NCBI GenBank assembly: GCA_028291485.1
Contig: JAQGHZ010000729.1
Span: 1 to 6,105 of the forward strand
Reading direction: 5' to 3'
DNA from: Rubritepida sp.
GTDB lineage: Bacteria > Pseudomonadota > Alphaproteobacteria > Acetobacterales > Acetobacteraceae
Length of the DNA: 6,105 nt
The number at the start of each line of letters is the position of its first letter. Within the stretch, counting starts at the first letter, position 1. The notes under the pieces were generated by a model. The model did no database searches. It was given only the letters and a program-made list of their open reading frames with translations, and was not told the origin of the DNA. This document shows, one piece after another, positions 1-6,030 of the stretch. The position numbers were made by a program, and so were the translations under genes.

Positions 1-1
1 C

Positions 2-283
2 GCCGCCTCGGTGCCCGCCTTCGCGACGGCGCCGGCGCTGGTCTTCGTCGCCTGCCTCATGGCCCAGGCGCTCAAGGATTTGGACTGGGGTGACGAAACC
101 GAATACCTCCCGGCGATGTTGACCGTCCTCGCCATGCCCTTCACCTTTTCCATCGCGACCGGCATCGGTCTCGGCTTCCTCTCCTATGCCGGCATCAAGA
201 CGCTGGCCGGACGCGCGCGCGAGGTGCATGGCGCCGTCTGGGTCCTTGCGGGGCTCTGCGCGATCAAGTTTGCCGCGGTCTGA
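2..283 (+). CDS. NCS2 family (AzgA-type) purine permease, C-terminal fragment
   Basis: This is the last 93 codons of a gene whose start lies left of the window; the reading frame is open to the edge, so the internal GTG at position 11 is not a real start. The fragment matches the C-terminal part of AzgA/PbuG-type nucleobase:cation symporters, inner-membrane proteins that import guanine, hypoxanthine or adenine. Seen directly: the pattern VPAFATAPALVFVACLM, then a KDLDW stretch, a hydrophobic segment with MPFTFSIATGIGLGF, a LAGR loop, and a last hydrophobic helix ending at AAV. In the family this order corresponds to the final transmembrane helices. The TGA stop shares its last base with the ATG of the downstream exporter gene, which suggests co-transcription and coupled translation. 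The substrate cannot be decided from this fragment; family membership is fairly secure. Confidence 0.85.
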   Translation, partial: AASVPAFATAPALVFVACLMAQALKDLDWGDETEYLPAMLTVLAMPFTFSIATGIGLGFLSYAGIKTLAGRAREVHGAVWVLAGLCAIKFAAV

Positions 284-1872
284 TGCGCCGCCCCGCCGCT
301 TTCGCGCCGCTGCGGCATCCGGCCTTCCGGCTGCTCTGGCTCGCCAACCTCGCCTCCAACACCGGGCTGTTCATCCAGAACACGGCGGCGGGCTGGCAGA
401 TGACCAGCCTCGACCCCGCGCCGATCATGGTCAGCTTCGTGCAGGCCTCCTCCATGCTGCCGGTCTTCCTGCTGGCCCTGCCGGCCGGCGCGCTCGCCGA
501 CATCATGGACCGCCGGGTCTTCCTCATCGGCGCGCAGCTCTGGATGGCGCTGATCGCGGCGTTGCTCTGTCTGCTCACCTGGGGCGGCGCGCTGGGGCCC
601 TGGGGGCTGGTGGCCTTCACCTTCGCGCTCGGCGCCGGCCTCGCCATGACCTTCCCCGCCTGGGCCGCGACCACGCCCGAGCTCGTGCCGCGCGAGGACC
701 TGGTGGGCGCCATCGCGCTCAACGGCATCGGCTTCAACCTGACCCGCGCGGTGGGCCCGGCGATCGGCGGGCTCGTGGTCGCCTGGTTCGGCATCGAGGC
801 GGCCTTCGGGCTGAACGCGATCTGCATCCTGGCGATGGTCGTGGCACTGTTCCTGTGGAGGCGCGAGCGCACCACCTCGCGCATGCCGCGCGAGCATTTC
901 CTGTCCGCCGTGCGGGCCGGGGCGCGCTTCGTCGCGGCCACGCCGGCCATGCACGCGGCCATCATCCGCGCGGTGGTGTTCTTCCTGTTCGGCTCCGCGG
1001 TCTGGGGGCTGCTGCCGCTGCTGGTGAGGGGCACGCTGAACCTCGGCCCCCAGGCCTTCGGGCTTCTGCTCGGCTGCATGGGCGCGGGCGCCGTCGCGGC
1101 CGGCTTCCTGCTGCCGGCCGTGCGGGGGCAGCTCGACCGCTCGGGGCTGGTCTTCTGGTCCTCGTTGCTGAGCGCACTGTCCCTGCTGATCCTGGCCTCG
1201 CTGCACCACTGGTTCTTCGCGGGCATCGGCATGCTGCTCTATGGCGTGGCCTGGATCTCGGCGGCCTCGACCCTGCAGGCCTCGGCGCAGATGGCCGCAC
1301 CGGCCTGGGTGCGGGCGCGGGCGATCGGCATCTACCAGATGTGCTTCTTCGGGGCGATGGCGGCCGGCTCCGCCTTCGCCGGCTGGATCGCGGGCATCAT
1401 AGGCGTGGAGCTCACCATGGGGCTCTTCGCGGTCAGCGCCGCGGCCGGCGCGCTGGGCGTGCGCAAATGGCGGTTGGAGGGCGATGCCGTCGCGCCGCCG
1501 CCGAAGGTGGAGATCGTCCACCCCGAACCCGCCGCCCCCGAGCTGCGCGACATGCTGCACGAGGGCGAGCACCGCGTGCTCGAGGTCGTGCGCTATCACG
1601 TCGCCCCCGCCGACCGCGCGAGCTTCCTCGCCGTGATGGCGCAATGCCGGCGCGTGCGGCTGCGCGGCGGGGCGGCCACCTGGCGCCTCTACGAGGATGT
1701 CGCGCATCCCGAGCGCTGGGTGGAACTCTGGGCGATCGAGAGCTGGGAGGAACACCTGCGCGAGGCGGCGCGGCTCACGGAGGAGGATCGCGTCGTCCTG
1801 GCGCGCGCAGCCGGCTTCCACACGGATGCAGGCGGTCCCGAAGCCGCGCGCTACGTGAATGTCAGGGTTTGA
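283..1872 (+). CDS. MFS transporter, MFS_3 (EntS-like) family, with soluble C-terminal domain
   Basis: A 529-residue inner-membrane transporter of the major facilitator superfamily, subgroup MFS_3, which contains the enterobactin exporter EntS and many uncharacterised exporters. About 12 hydrophobic segments fill residues 12 to 395. Family signs are FAPLRHPAFRLLW near the start (7-19), the loop 2-3 motif GALADIMDRR (69-78), NLTRAVGPAIGG (152-163) and WVRARAIGIYQM (342-353). A Pro-rich linker (about 404-420) leads to a soluble tail of about 100 residues (429-529) with alternating strands and helices, of the dimeric alpha/beta-barrel (ABM-like) kind that often ends this subgroup. The ATG overlaps the permease stop by one base and lacks a clear Shine-Dalgarno, so translation probably depends on coupling. 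The start is supported because family homologues begin at the same point. The substrate is unknown; siderophore export should not be assumed from the EntS name. Confidence 0.9.
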   Translation: MRRPAAFAPLRHPAFRLLWLANLASNTGLFIQNTAAGWQMTSLDPAPIMVSFVQASSMLPVFLLALPAGALADIMDRRVFLIGAQLWMALIAALLCLLTWGGALGPWGLVAFTFALGAGLAMTFPAWAATTPELVPREDLVGAIALNGIGFNLTRAVGPAIGGLVVAWFGIEAAFGLNAICILAMVVALFLWRRERTTSRMPREHFLSAVRAGARFVAATPAMHAAIIRAVVFFLFGSAVWGLLPLLVRGTLNLGPQAFGLLLGCMGAGAVAAGFLLPAVRGQLDRSGLVFWSSLLSALSLLILASLHHWFFAGIGMLLYGVAWISAASTLQASAQMAAPAWVRARAIGIYQMCFFGAMAAGSAFAGWIAGIIGVELTMGLFAVSAAAGALGVRKWRLEGDAVAPPPKVEIVHPEPAAPELRDMLHEGEHRVLEVVRYHVAPADRASFLAVMAQCRRVRLRGGAATWRLYEDVAHPERWVELWAIESWEEHLREAARLTEEDRVVLARAAGFHTDAGGPEAARYVNVRV

Positions 1873-1902
1873 CGAGTATCAGCCGGCTGGTCTGAGGCGA
1901 TA

Positions 1903-1920
1903 GGCCCCTCCGATGGGGCC
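1903..1920 (+). terminator. GC-rich hairpin after the MFS gene
   Basis: GGCCCC pairs perfectly with GGGGCC across a six-base loop (TCCGAT), 30 bases after the exporter stop codon. A ten-base palindrome CAGCCGGCTG sits just before it at 1880-1889. No T-tract follows, so this is at best a weak intrinsic or Rho-assisted terminator. It could instead be chance pairing in GC-rich DNA. Confidence 0.3.
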
Positions 1921-1936
1921 GATCGTCTCCAACGAG

Positions 1937-1965
1937 TTGCGCTCTCGCCGGTTTGTCGCAAAAAT
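1937..1965 (+). promoter_or_regulatory. Possible sigma-70-like promoter for the lipase-like gene
   Basis: TTGCGC (1937-1942) and AAAAAT (1960-1965) are separated by 17 bases, the usual spacing, in the only A/T-rich patch of this gap. The match to consensus is 3 of 6 and 4 of 6, so this is suggestive only. It would place the transcript start some 20 bases before the ATG at 1993. Confidence 0.25.
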
Positions 1966-1992
1966 GGCGAAATCGGACGGAAGCGAAACGCC

Positions 1993-2700
1993 ATGGCCAC
2001 CATCGAGAATTACATCGACATCGCCCAGTCCTGCTACGCTCGGGCGGGATCCGCGATCGACGCCCCGGGCGAGTGGACCGTCCAGAAATGGGAATGGGCC
2101 ACCTGGTACGGCAATGGCTACCAGGGCGGCGTCTTCGAGACGCGCGACGAGATCATCGTCGGCTTCTCCGGCACCAAGGGCGGGCTGACCTCCGCGCCCA
2201 TTTCGCAGAATTCCGGCAACGTCCGCATCGGCGTGAACGTGATCCCCAATATGGCCGGCAGCGCCATGGCGATGGTGAACTGGGCCAAGGAGAATGCCTT
2301 CGGCCGCCCCATCAGCATCTGCGGCCACTCCCTGGGCGGCGGGCTGGCGCAGGTGGTCGGGAACTGGTCGGGCCTGCCCTTCATCTCCTTCAACGGGCCG
2401 GGCATGGCCTCGCACCTCAAGATGTCGGCCTTCAACCTGTTCAAGCCGATGCAGATGGTCCGCTCCGCCATGTCGAAAAATACTTCGGACACGGTCGGCA
2501 TCTGTTTCACGGTGAAGGGCGATTTCGTCGGCGAGTTCGGCTCCCATGTGGGTTTCGAGGTCGTCGTGCCCAAGAGGATGGACAGCACGCATGGCCTCGA
2601 CGCGCTGATCTCGGGAATCGGCATGGCGAAGCTGCGGACGTCGCCGCGGAACTACCTGTCCATCTGGCCAGCCCCGCCGGCTGGCCGCGGGCGGCGTTAG
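1993..2700 (+). CDS. Lipase-like alpha/beta-hydrolase (class 3 lipase / DUF2974-like)
   Basis: A 235-residue protein with the hallmarks of a lipase-class-3-like serine hydrolase. GHSLGG (111-116) is a textbook nucleophile elbow with Ser113 as the expected nucleophile, and GFSGTK (57-62) fits the conserved strand-turn that helps build the oxyanion hole in these enzymes. GDFVGEFGSHVG (176-187) matches the family region that carries the catalytic Asp (Asp177), and STHGLDAL (198-205) supplies the likely catalytic His200; His185 is a less likely alternative. The N-terminus (MATIENYIDIAQ) has no signal peptide, so the protein is probably cytosolic or exported by a non-Sec route. The ATG is preceded by GGAAG (1979-1983) at nine bases. 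The expected reaction is ester or lipid hydrolysis, substrate unknown. It seems to be transcribed alone. The last residues, rich in Pro, Gly and Arg, look non-family. Hydrolase fold is likely; exact family and substrate are not certain. Confidence 0.75.
   Translation: MATIENYIDIAQSCYARAGSAIDAPGEWTVQKWEWATWYGNGYQGGVFETRDEIIVGFSGTKGGLTSAPISQNSGNVRIGVNVIPNMAGSAMAMVNWAKENAFGRPISICGHSLGGGLAQVVGNWSGLPFISFNGPGMASHLKMSAFNLFKPMQMVRSAMSKNTSDTVGICFTVKGDFVGEFGSHVGFEVVVPKRMDSTHGLDALISGIGMAKLRTSPRNYLSIWPAPPAGRGRR
2666..2686 (+). terminator. Perfect 8-bp hairpin inside the 3' end of the lipase-like gene
   Basis: GGCCAGCC (2666-2673) pairs with GGCTGGCC (2679-2686) across a five-base loop, ending 11 bases before the TAG stop. 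No T-tract follows. It may help end transcription before parE or protect the mRNA end. Its position inside coding sequence is unusual. Confidence 0.35.
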
Positions 2701-2805
2701 CAGGGCTCCCCCTTGGTCAGGGAGGGGTCGTCGGAGCGCGGGCGCTGAGGTTGCGGAAGACTCCGCGCCTCGGGTAAGGTCCGGCCCGGGGACAGCGAAC
2801 ACATC

Positions 2806-4776
2806 ATGAACGATCTCTTCGGAGGGCGCGGCAAGGCCGTCGCCGCTTCCAGCTACAACGCCGCCGATATCGAGGTCCTGGAGGGGCTCGAGCCCGTGCG
2901 CCGGCGCCCCGGCATGTATATCGGCGGCACCGACGACAACGCGCTCCACCACCTGGCCGCCGAGATCCTGGACAACGCCATGGACGAGGCGGTGGCCGGC
3001 CATGCCGACCGCATCGACGTGGTGCTGGAGACCGGCAACTGGTTCTCCGTCCGCGACAACGGTCGCGGCATCCCGGTGGACCCGCATCCGAAATTCCCGA
3101 AGCTGTCCGCGCTGGAGGTGATCCTCACCACGCTGCATTCGGGCGGCAAATTCTCCGGCAAGGCCTACGACACCTCGGGCGGTCTGCACGGCGTGGGCAG
3201 CAGCGTGGTCAACGCATTGGCCGAGTCGCTGGAGGTCGAGGTCGCGCGCGGCGGCGAGCTGTTCCGGCAGACCTATTCCCGCGGCAAGCCCACCAGCAAG
3301 CTCAAGCGCGAAGGCGAGGTGCGCAACCGCCGCGGCACGCTGATCCGCTTCAAGCCCGATCCCGAGATCTTCGGTGCCCTGCCCTTCCGCGCCGAACGGC
3401 TCTTCCGGCTGTGCCGCTCCAAGGCCTATCTCTATCGCGGCGTCGAGATCCGCTGGCGCTGCGACCCGTTGCTGGTCGGCGGCGACACGCCGGCCGAGGC
3501 GGTGCTGCACTTCCCGGGCGGCCTCTCGGACTTCCTGGCCTCGGCCGTCGAAGGCAAGTCCGCCGTGGTGCCCGCCCCCTTCGCCGGCACCGCGGAGTTC
3601 CCCGGCTCGGCCGGCCGTTGCGAATGGGCCATCACCTGGCTCGACCATGGCGAGGGCTTTCTTTCGACCTACGCCAATACCATCCCGACCCCGCAGGGCG
3701 GCACGCATGAGGCGGGACTGCGCGGCGCGCTGCTCAAGGGCCTGCGCGCCTATGGCGAGATGAAAAAGGAGAAGCGCGCCGCCGGCATCACCGCCGACGA
3801 CATCCTGGGCGGCATGGCGGGGATGCTCAGCGTCTTCATCCGCGATCCGCATTTCCAGGGCCAGACCAAGGAAAAGCTCACCAATGGCGACGCCCAGCGG
3901 CTGACCGAGAACGCGCTGCGCGACCCCTTCGACCATTGGCTCGCCGGCGACCCCGCCAATGCCGACAATCTGCTCGCCTTCGCGATCGAGCGGGCCGAGG
4001 AGCGGCTGCGCCGCCGCGCCGAGAAGGACACGCCGCGCAAGACGGCCACGCGCAAGCTGCGCCTGCCGGGCAAGCTGACGGACTGCTCCAGCGAGAGCAG
4101 CGTGAACACCGAGATCTTCCTGGTCGAGGGCGACAGCGCCGGCGGTTCCGCCAAGCAGGCGCGCGACCGGGAGACCCAGGCGGTGCTGCCGCTGCGGGGC
4201 AAGATCCTGAACGTGGCCAGCGCCTCGGCGGAGAAGCTGCGCGGCAACCAGGAGCTGAAGGACCTCATCGAGGCGCTGGGCTGCGGTGTGGGCGACCGCT
4301 TCGACATCGCCAAGCTGCGCTATGGCCGCGTCGTCATCATGACCGACGCCGACGTGGACGGCGCGCATATCGCCGCCCTGCTCATGACCTTCTTCTACAA
4401 GGAGCTGCCGGAGCTGGTGCGGCAGGGCAAGGTGTACCTCGCGCAGCCGCCGCTCTTCCGGCTGCAGGCGGGCGACAAGAGCGTCTATGCGATGGACGAC
4501 GCCGACCGCGAGCGGCAGATGAAGCGCCACTTCAAGGCGAACCAGAAGGTCGAGGTCAGCCGGTTCAAGGGTCTCGGCGAGATGCCGGCCGCCGTGCTGA
4601 AGGAGACCACCATGGCGCCGGCCAAGCGTATCCTGCTGAAGGTGATCCTGCCGCCGGAGGAACGCGCGAAGACCGCGGAGCTCATGGAGGCGCTGATGGG
4701 CCGCAAGCCGGAGCTGCGGTTCAAGTTCATCCAGGACAATGCCGCGACGATGGATGCCGAGGCTGTGGATGCTTGA
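2806..4776 (+). CDS. parE: DNA topoisomerase IV subunit B (ParE)
   Basis: A complete 656-residue ParE, the ATPase and TOPRIM subunit that with ParC forms topoisomerase IV and decatenates daughter chromosomes in the cytoplasm. Domains in order: a GHKL ATPase with Glu53 (general base) and Asn57 (magnesium) in EILDNAMDE, DNGRGIP at 84-90 and the ATP-lid stretch GGLHGVGSSV at 125-134; a transducer domain; then TOPRIM with EGDSAGG at 441-447 (Glu441), PLRGKILN, and TDADVDG at 513-519 (metal ligands Asp514 and Asp516); and RFKGLGEM from 586 in the tail. Length and the start MNDLF, followed by VLEGLEPVRRRPGMYIGGTD, fit ParE, not GyrB, which is longer in most proteobacteria. The ATG has only a poor upstream purine run (GGGGA, 13 bases away). 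parC is not in the window, as is usual when the two genes are unlinked in Alphaproteobacteria. All catalytic motifs are intact. Confidence 0.96.
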   Translation: MNDLFGGRGKAVAASSYNAADIEVLEGLEPVRRRPGMYIGGTDDNALHHLAAEILDNAMDEAVAGHADRIDVVLETGNWFSVRDNGRGIPVDPHPKFPKLSALEVILTTLHSGGKFSGKAYDTSGGLHGVGSSVVNALAESLEVEVARGGELFRQTYSRGKPTSKLKREGEVRNRRGTLIRFKPDPEIFGALPFRAERLFRLCRSKAYLYRGVEIRWRCDPLLVGGDTPAEAVLHFPGGLSDFLASAVEGKSAVVPAPFAGTAEFPGSAGRCEWAITWLDHGEGFLSTYANTIPTPQGGTHEAGLRGALLKGLRAYGEMKKEKRAAGITADDILGGMAGMLSVFIRDPHFQGQTKEKLTNGDAQRLTENALRDPFDHWLAGDPANADNLLAFAIERAEERLRRRAEKDTPRKTATRKLRLPGKLTDCSSESSVNTEIFLVEGDSAGGSAKQARDRETQAVLPLRGKILNVASASAEKLRGNQELKDLIEALGCGVGDRFDIAKLRYGRVVIMTDADVDGAHIAALLMTFFYKELPELVRQGKVYLAQPPLFRLQAGDKSVYAMDDADRERQMKRHFKANQKVEVSRFKGLGEMPAAVLKETTMAPAKRILLKVILPPEERAKTAELMEALMGRKPELRFKFIQDNAATMDAEAVDA

Positions 4777-4784
4777 TTTTGGCC

Positions 4785-4799
4785 GCCGGCGCCGCCGGC
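4785..4799. repeat. GC-rich inverted repeat between parE and the peroxidase gene
   Basis: GCCGGC (4785-4790) and GCCGGC (4794-4799) form a six-base stem with a three-base loop, inside a longer near-palindrome spanning 4781-4800. It lies in the 45-base gap between two convergent genes, just after a TTTT run that follows the parE stop. It may work with the next hairpin in ending transcription, but its simple GC composition makes chance pairing possible. Confidence 0.3.
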
Positions 4800-4807
4800 C
4801 GCTTCGC

Positions 4808-4827
4808 GGCTGACCTGACGGTCAGCC
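4808..4827. terminator. Probable bidirectional terminator hairpin of parE and the glutathione peroxidase gene
   Basis: GGCTGACC (4808-4815) pairs perfectly with GGTCAGCC (4820-4827) over a four-base loop TGAC. The right arm includes the TGA stop of the minus-strand peroxidase gene (4822-4824). The placement between convergent genes fits a shared terminator. There is no T-tract on either side, so it would be Rho-assisted or act as a 3'-end stabiliser. Confidence 0.5.
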
Positions 4828-5313
4828 CTTGCTGTCGAGCAGCCGCTCGATCGCGCCCTTCATCGCCTCGGGCTTCGTGGTCGATCCGTAGCGCCGGACG
4901 ACCTTCCCCTCGCGATCCACCAGGAACTTCGTGAAGTTCCACTTGATCGATGAGGTGCCGAAGAAGCCCTTCGCCTGGCTCTTCAGCCATTGGTAGAGCG
5001 GGTGTGCCCCCGGCCCGTTCACATCGACCTTCGCGAACATCGGAAAGCCCACGTCGTAGATGAGCTTGCAGAACTCGCCGATCTCCGCCTCGCTGCCCGG
5101 CTCCTGCGCCCCGAACTGATTGCTGGGGAAGCCCAGCACGGCCAGCCCGCGTCCGGACAACTCCGCATGGAGCTTCTCCAGCCCCTCGTACTGGGGCGTG
5201 AAGCCGCATTTGCTCGCGGTGTTGACGATGAGCAGGACCTGACCGCGGAAGCGCCCGAGCGGCACCTCGGCGCCCGTGATGCCGCGGGCCGAAAAATCGT
5301 AGGCGGTCGTCAC
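4822..5313 (-). CDS. Glutathione peroxidase family protein (Cys type)
   Basis: A 163-residue thioredoxin-fold peroxidase that reduces hydrogen peroxide or organic hydroperoxides using thiol donors; bacterial members usually rely on thioredoxin more than glutathione. Visible family signatures are NTASKCGFTPQY (31-42) with peroxidatic Cys36, GFPSNQFGAQEPG (61-73) with Gln70, and WNFTKFLVDR (125-134) with Trp125 and Asn126, giving the full Cys-Gln-Trp-Asn active site. Cys82 in EFCKLIYDVGFPMF is the only other Cys and sits where a resolving Cys is expected. No signal peptide is seen, so it is probably cytosolic. The start is GTG: it follows the in-frame TGA of the upstream gene by six codons, no other start is available before the conserved YDFSARGI stretch, and homologues begin with the same MTTAYDF. 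Spacing of 18 bases to the upstream gene implies an operon. The Shine-Dalgarno is poor (AGGGG about ten bases away). Confidence 0.93.
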   Translation of the reverse strand: MTTAYDFSARGITGAEVPLGRFRGQVLLIVNTASKCGFTPQYEGLEKLHAELSGRGLAVLGFPSNQFGAQEPGSEAEIGEFCKLIYDVGFPMFAKVDVNGPGAHPLYQWLKSQAKGFFGTSSIKWNFTKFLVDREGKVVRRYGSTTKPEAMKGAIERLLDSKG

Positions 5314-5331
5314 CTCAGAAGGGCCCCTGGG

Positions 5332-5544
5332 TCAAATCGGCTTGTGCGCGCGGTCCATCAGCCGCGTGATGAAGCCGGGCTTCTTCGCGGGAGCCTCAGC
5401 CTCCGCGACCTTGGCCGCCGCCGCAGCCTCCTCCTTCGCGCGCTTTTCCTTGTCGCGCAGCCAGGCCTCCAGGCTCATGCCGGCCTTGGCCGCGCGCTTC
5501 GCCTCGTAGCTGCGCTGGCCTTCGGTGAGCTTCTTCGCGTCCAT
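5332..5544 (-). CDS. Small Lys/Ala/Glu-rich protein of unknown function
   Basis: A 70-residue basic protein that I do not recognise as a named family. Residues 1-32 (MDAKKLTEGQ, then RSYEAKRAAKAGMSLEAWL) look like a compact helical unit. Residues 30-52 form an uninterrupted charged, Ala-rich helix that could be a coiled coil. The tail is PAKKPGFITRLMDRAHKPI. There are no Cys residues, no membrane segment and no signal peptide. I chose the ATG at 5544 over the GTG immediately before it (5547), because GGAG (5552-5555) is seven bases from the ATG but only four from the GTG; an in-frame TGA directly upstream of the GTG rules out a longer form. It sits 18 bases upstream of the peroxidase gene on the same strand and in the same frame, so the two are probably co-transcribed. 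It is likely a real gene because of good codon bias, a ribosome site and compact spacing. Confidence 0.7.
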   Translation of the reverse strand: MDAKKLTEGQRSYEAKRAAKAGMSLEAWLRDKEKRAKEEAAAAAKVAEAEAPAKKPGFITRLMDRAHKPI

Positions 5545-5591
5545 CACTCAACTCCGGGAGATCGATTCCGCTCCTTGTGCCCATCGCGGGG

Positions 5592-5604
5592 GCTTGCGGC
5601 AAGC
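5592..5604. promoter_or_regulatory. 13-bp interrupted palindrome in a divergent intergenic region
   Basis: GCTTGC and GCAAGC flank a single G, giving perfect six-base arms. It lies in the 86-base gap between divergently transcribed genes (starts at 5544 on minus and 5631 on plus), a typical place for an operator acting on both promoters. It also overlaps TTGCGG (5594-5599), which with CTTAAC (5616-5621, 16-base spacing) is a poor promoter-like pair for the plus-strand gene. No regulator is encoded here, and binding is an inference. Confidence 0.3.
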
Positions 5605-5630
5605 GGTCCCCGGCGCTTAACGCAGGCGTC

Positions 5631-5963
5631 ATGGACGCACGCGTCAAAGCCCATATCTGGGTCTCCATGGCCATCCGCATGTCGGACATGGCGGGCCGCC
5701 CCGCCGCCGTGCTGCGCAAGGGCGACCCCGATTCCGGCGGGCTGCTCTGCGTGCTCGAGGGGCGGGAGGGGCAGGTCGTGCTTTCCCAGGCCCGCGACGC
5801 GGAAGGCCGCCCCGCCTGGGTGCGCGGCACCGGCCCCACCCCAGTGGATCGCGAGACGGCGGACGCCTACGTCCAGCGCCAGGTGAAGCGCGATCCGGAC
5901 CTCTGGGTCCTGGAATTCGAGGCGCGGGACTACGTGCCGCCCTTCGAGGCGCGAATGATCTGA
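5631..5963 (+). CDS. DUF1491 family protein
   Basis: A 110-residue soluble protein matching the DUF1491 family, small conserved proteins found essentially in Alphaproteobacteria with no established function. Recognisable family features are the start RVKAHIWVSMAIR (4-16), RKGDPDSGG (29-37), SQARDAEGRPAW (52-63) and the highly typical RDPDLWVLEFEARD (87-100). Length agrees with the family. I chose the ATG at 5631, not an in-frame GTG at 5577, because family members begin just before the RVKAHIWV segment, the extra 18 residues look like non-coding sequence, and AGG (5624-5626) lies shortly upstream. The short leader suggests a promoter close to the start codon. It is transcribed away from the small-protein/peroxidase pair and towards the hydantoinase-like gene. 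No catalytic motif is evident, and I give no function. Confidence 0.88.
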   Translation: MDARVKAHIWVSMAIRMSDMAGRPAAVLRKGDPDSGGLLCVLEGREGQVVLSQARDAEGRPAWVRGTGPTPVDRETADAYVQRQVKRDPDLWVLEFEARDYVPPFEARMI

Positions 5964-5971
5964 GGGCGTGG

Positions 5972-5995
5972 CCTCGCCCCCTCGGGGGGTCGAGG
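5972..5995. terminator. Strong GC hairpin between convergent genes
   Basis: CCTCG plus CCCCC (5972-5981) pairs with GGGGG (5985-5989) and CGAGG (5991-5995), giving ten base pairs with one bulged T and a three-base loop. It starts nine bases after the DUF1491 stop and lies 35 bases past the stop of the convergent minus-strand gene. No T-tract follows on either strand, so it is probably a Rho-assisted or 3'-stabilising shared terminator. Confidence 0.5.
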
Positions 5996-6030
5996 AGCCC
6001 AGTCCCCGCCTCCCCGATTTGTCGGACCCG

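Noticed and set aside
184..1821. 545-codon open frame on the minus strand opposite the MFS gene
   Set aside because: Antisense shadow of the exporter gene; composition is low-complexity (Arg, Gly, His, Gln) and no motif is visible.
186..1895. 569-codon open frame on the plus strand overlapping the MFS gene in another frame
   Set aside because: Arg/Ala/Gly-rich out-of-frame translation of a gene whose correct frame shows clear MFS motifs and membrane helices.
2701..2805. Promoter for parE in the gap before it
   Set aside because: TTGCGG at 2751-2756 has the right spacing to GTAAGG at 2774-2779, but the second element matches the consensus very poorly; I do not list it as a feature.
1879..4530. 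883-codon open frame on the minus strand opposite the hydrolase gene and most of parE
   Set aside because: It is antisense to well-supported genes with intact motifs; long open antisense frames are expected in GC-rich DNA with strong third-position bias. Its translation is repetitive in Ala, Gly, Arg and His and has no recognisable domain.
3936..4934. Plus-strand open frame overlapping the parE 3' end and the gap after it
   Set aside because: Out-of-frame with parE, whose TOPRIM motifs are in the other frame; low-complexity translation that also runs antisense into the peroxidase gene.
5332..5334. TGA between the small protein and the peroxidase read as a selenocysteine codon
   Set aside because: The peroxidase has Cys at the catalytic position (Cys36), and the TGA lies outside any conserved redox motif, so a selenoprotein is not supported.
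5577..5630. N-terminal extension of the DUF1491 protein from a GTG at 5577
   Set aside because: The extra 18 residues do not resemble the family, no ribosome site precedes the GTG, and the ATG at 5631 fits the usual family start.
4990..5886. 298-codon plus-strand open frame across the peroxidase, small protein and DUF1491 region
   Set aside because: Antisense to the peroxidase, which has all active-site motifs, and out of frame with DUF1491; no domain recognised.
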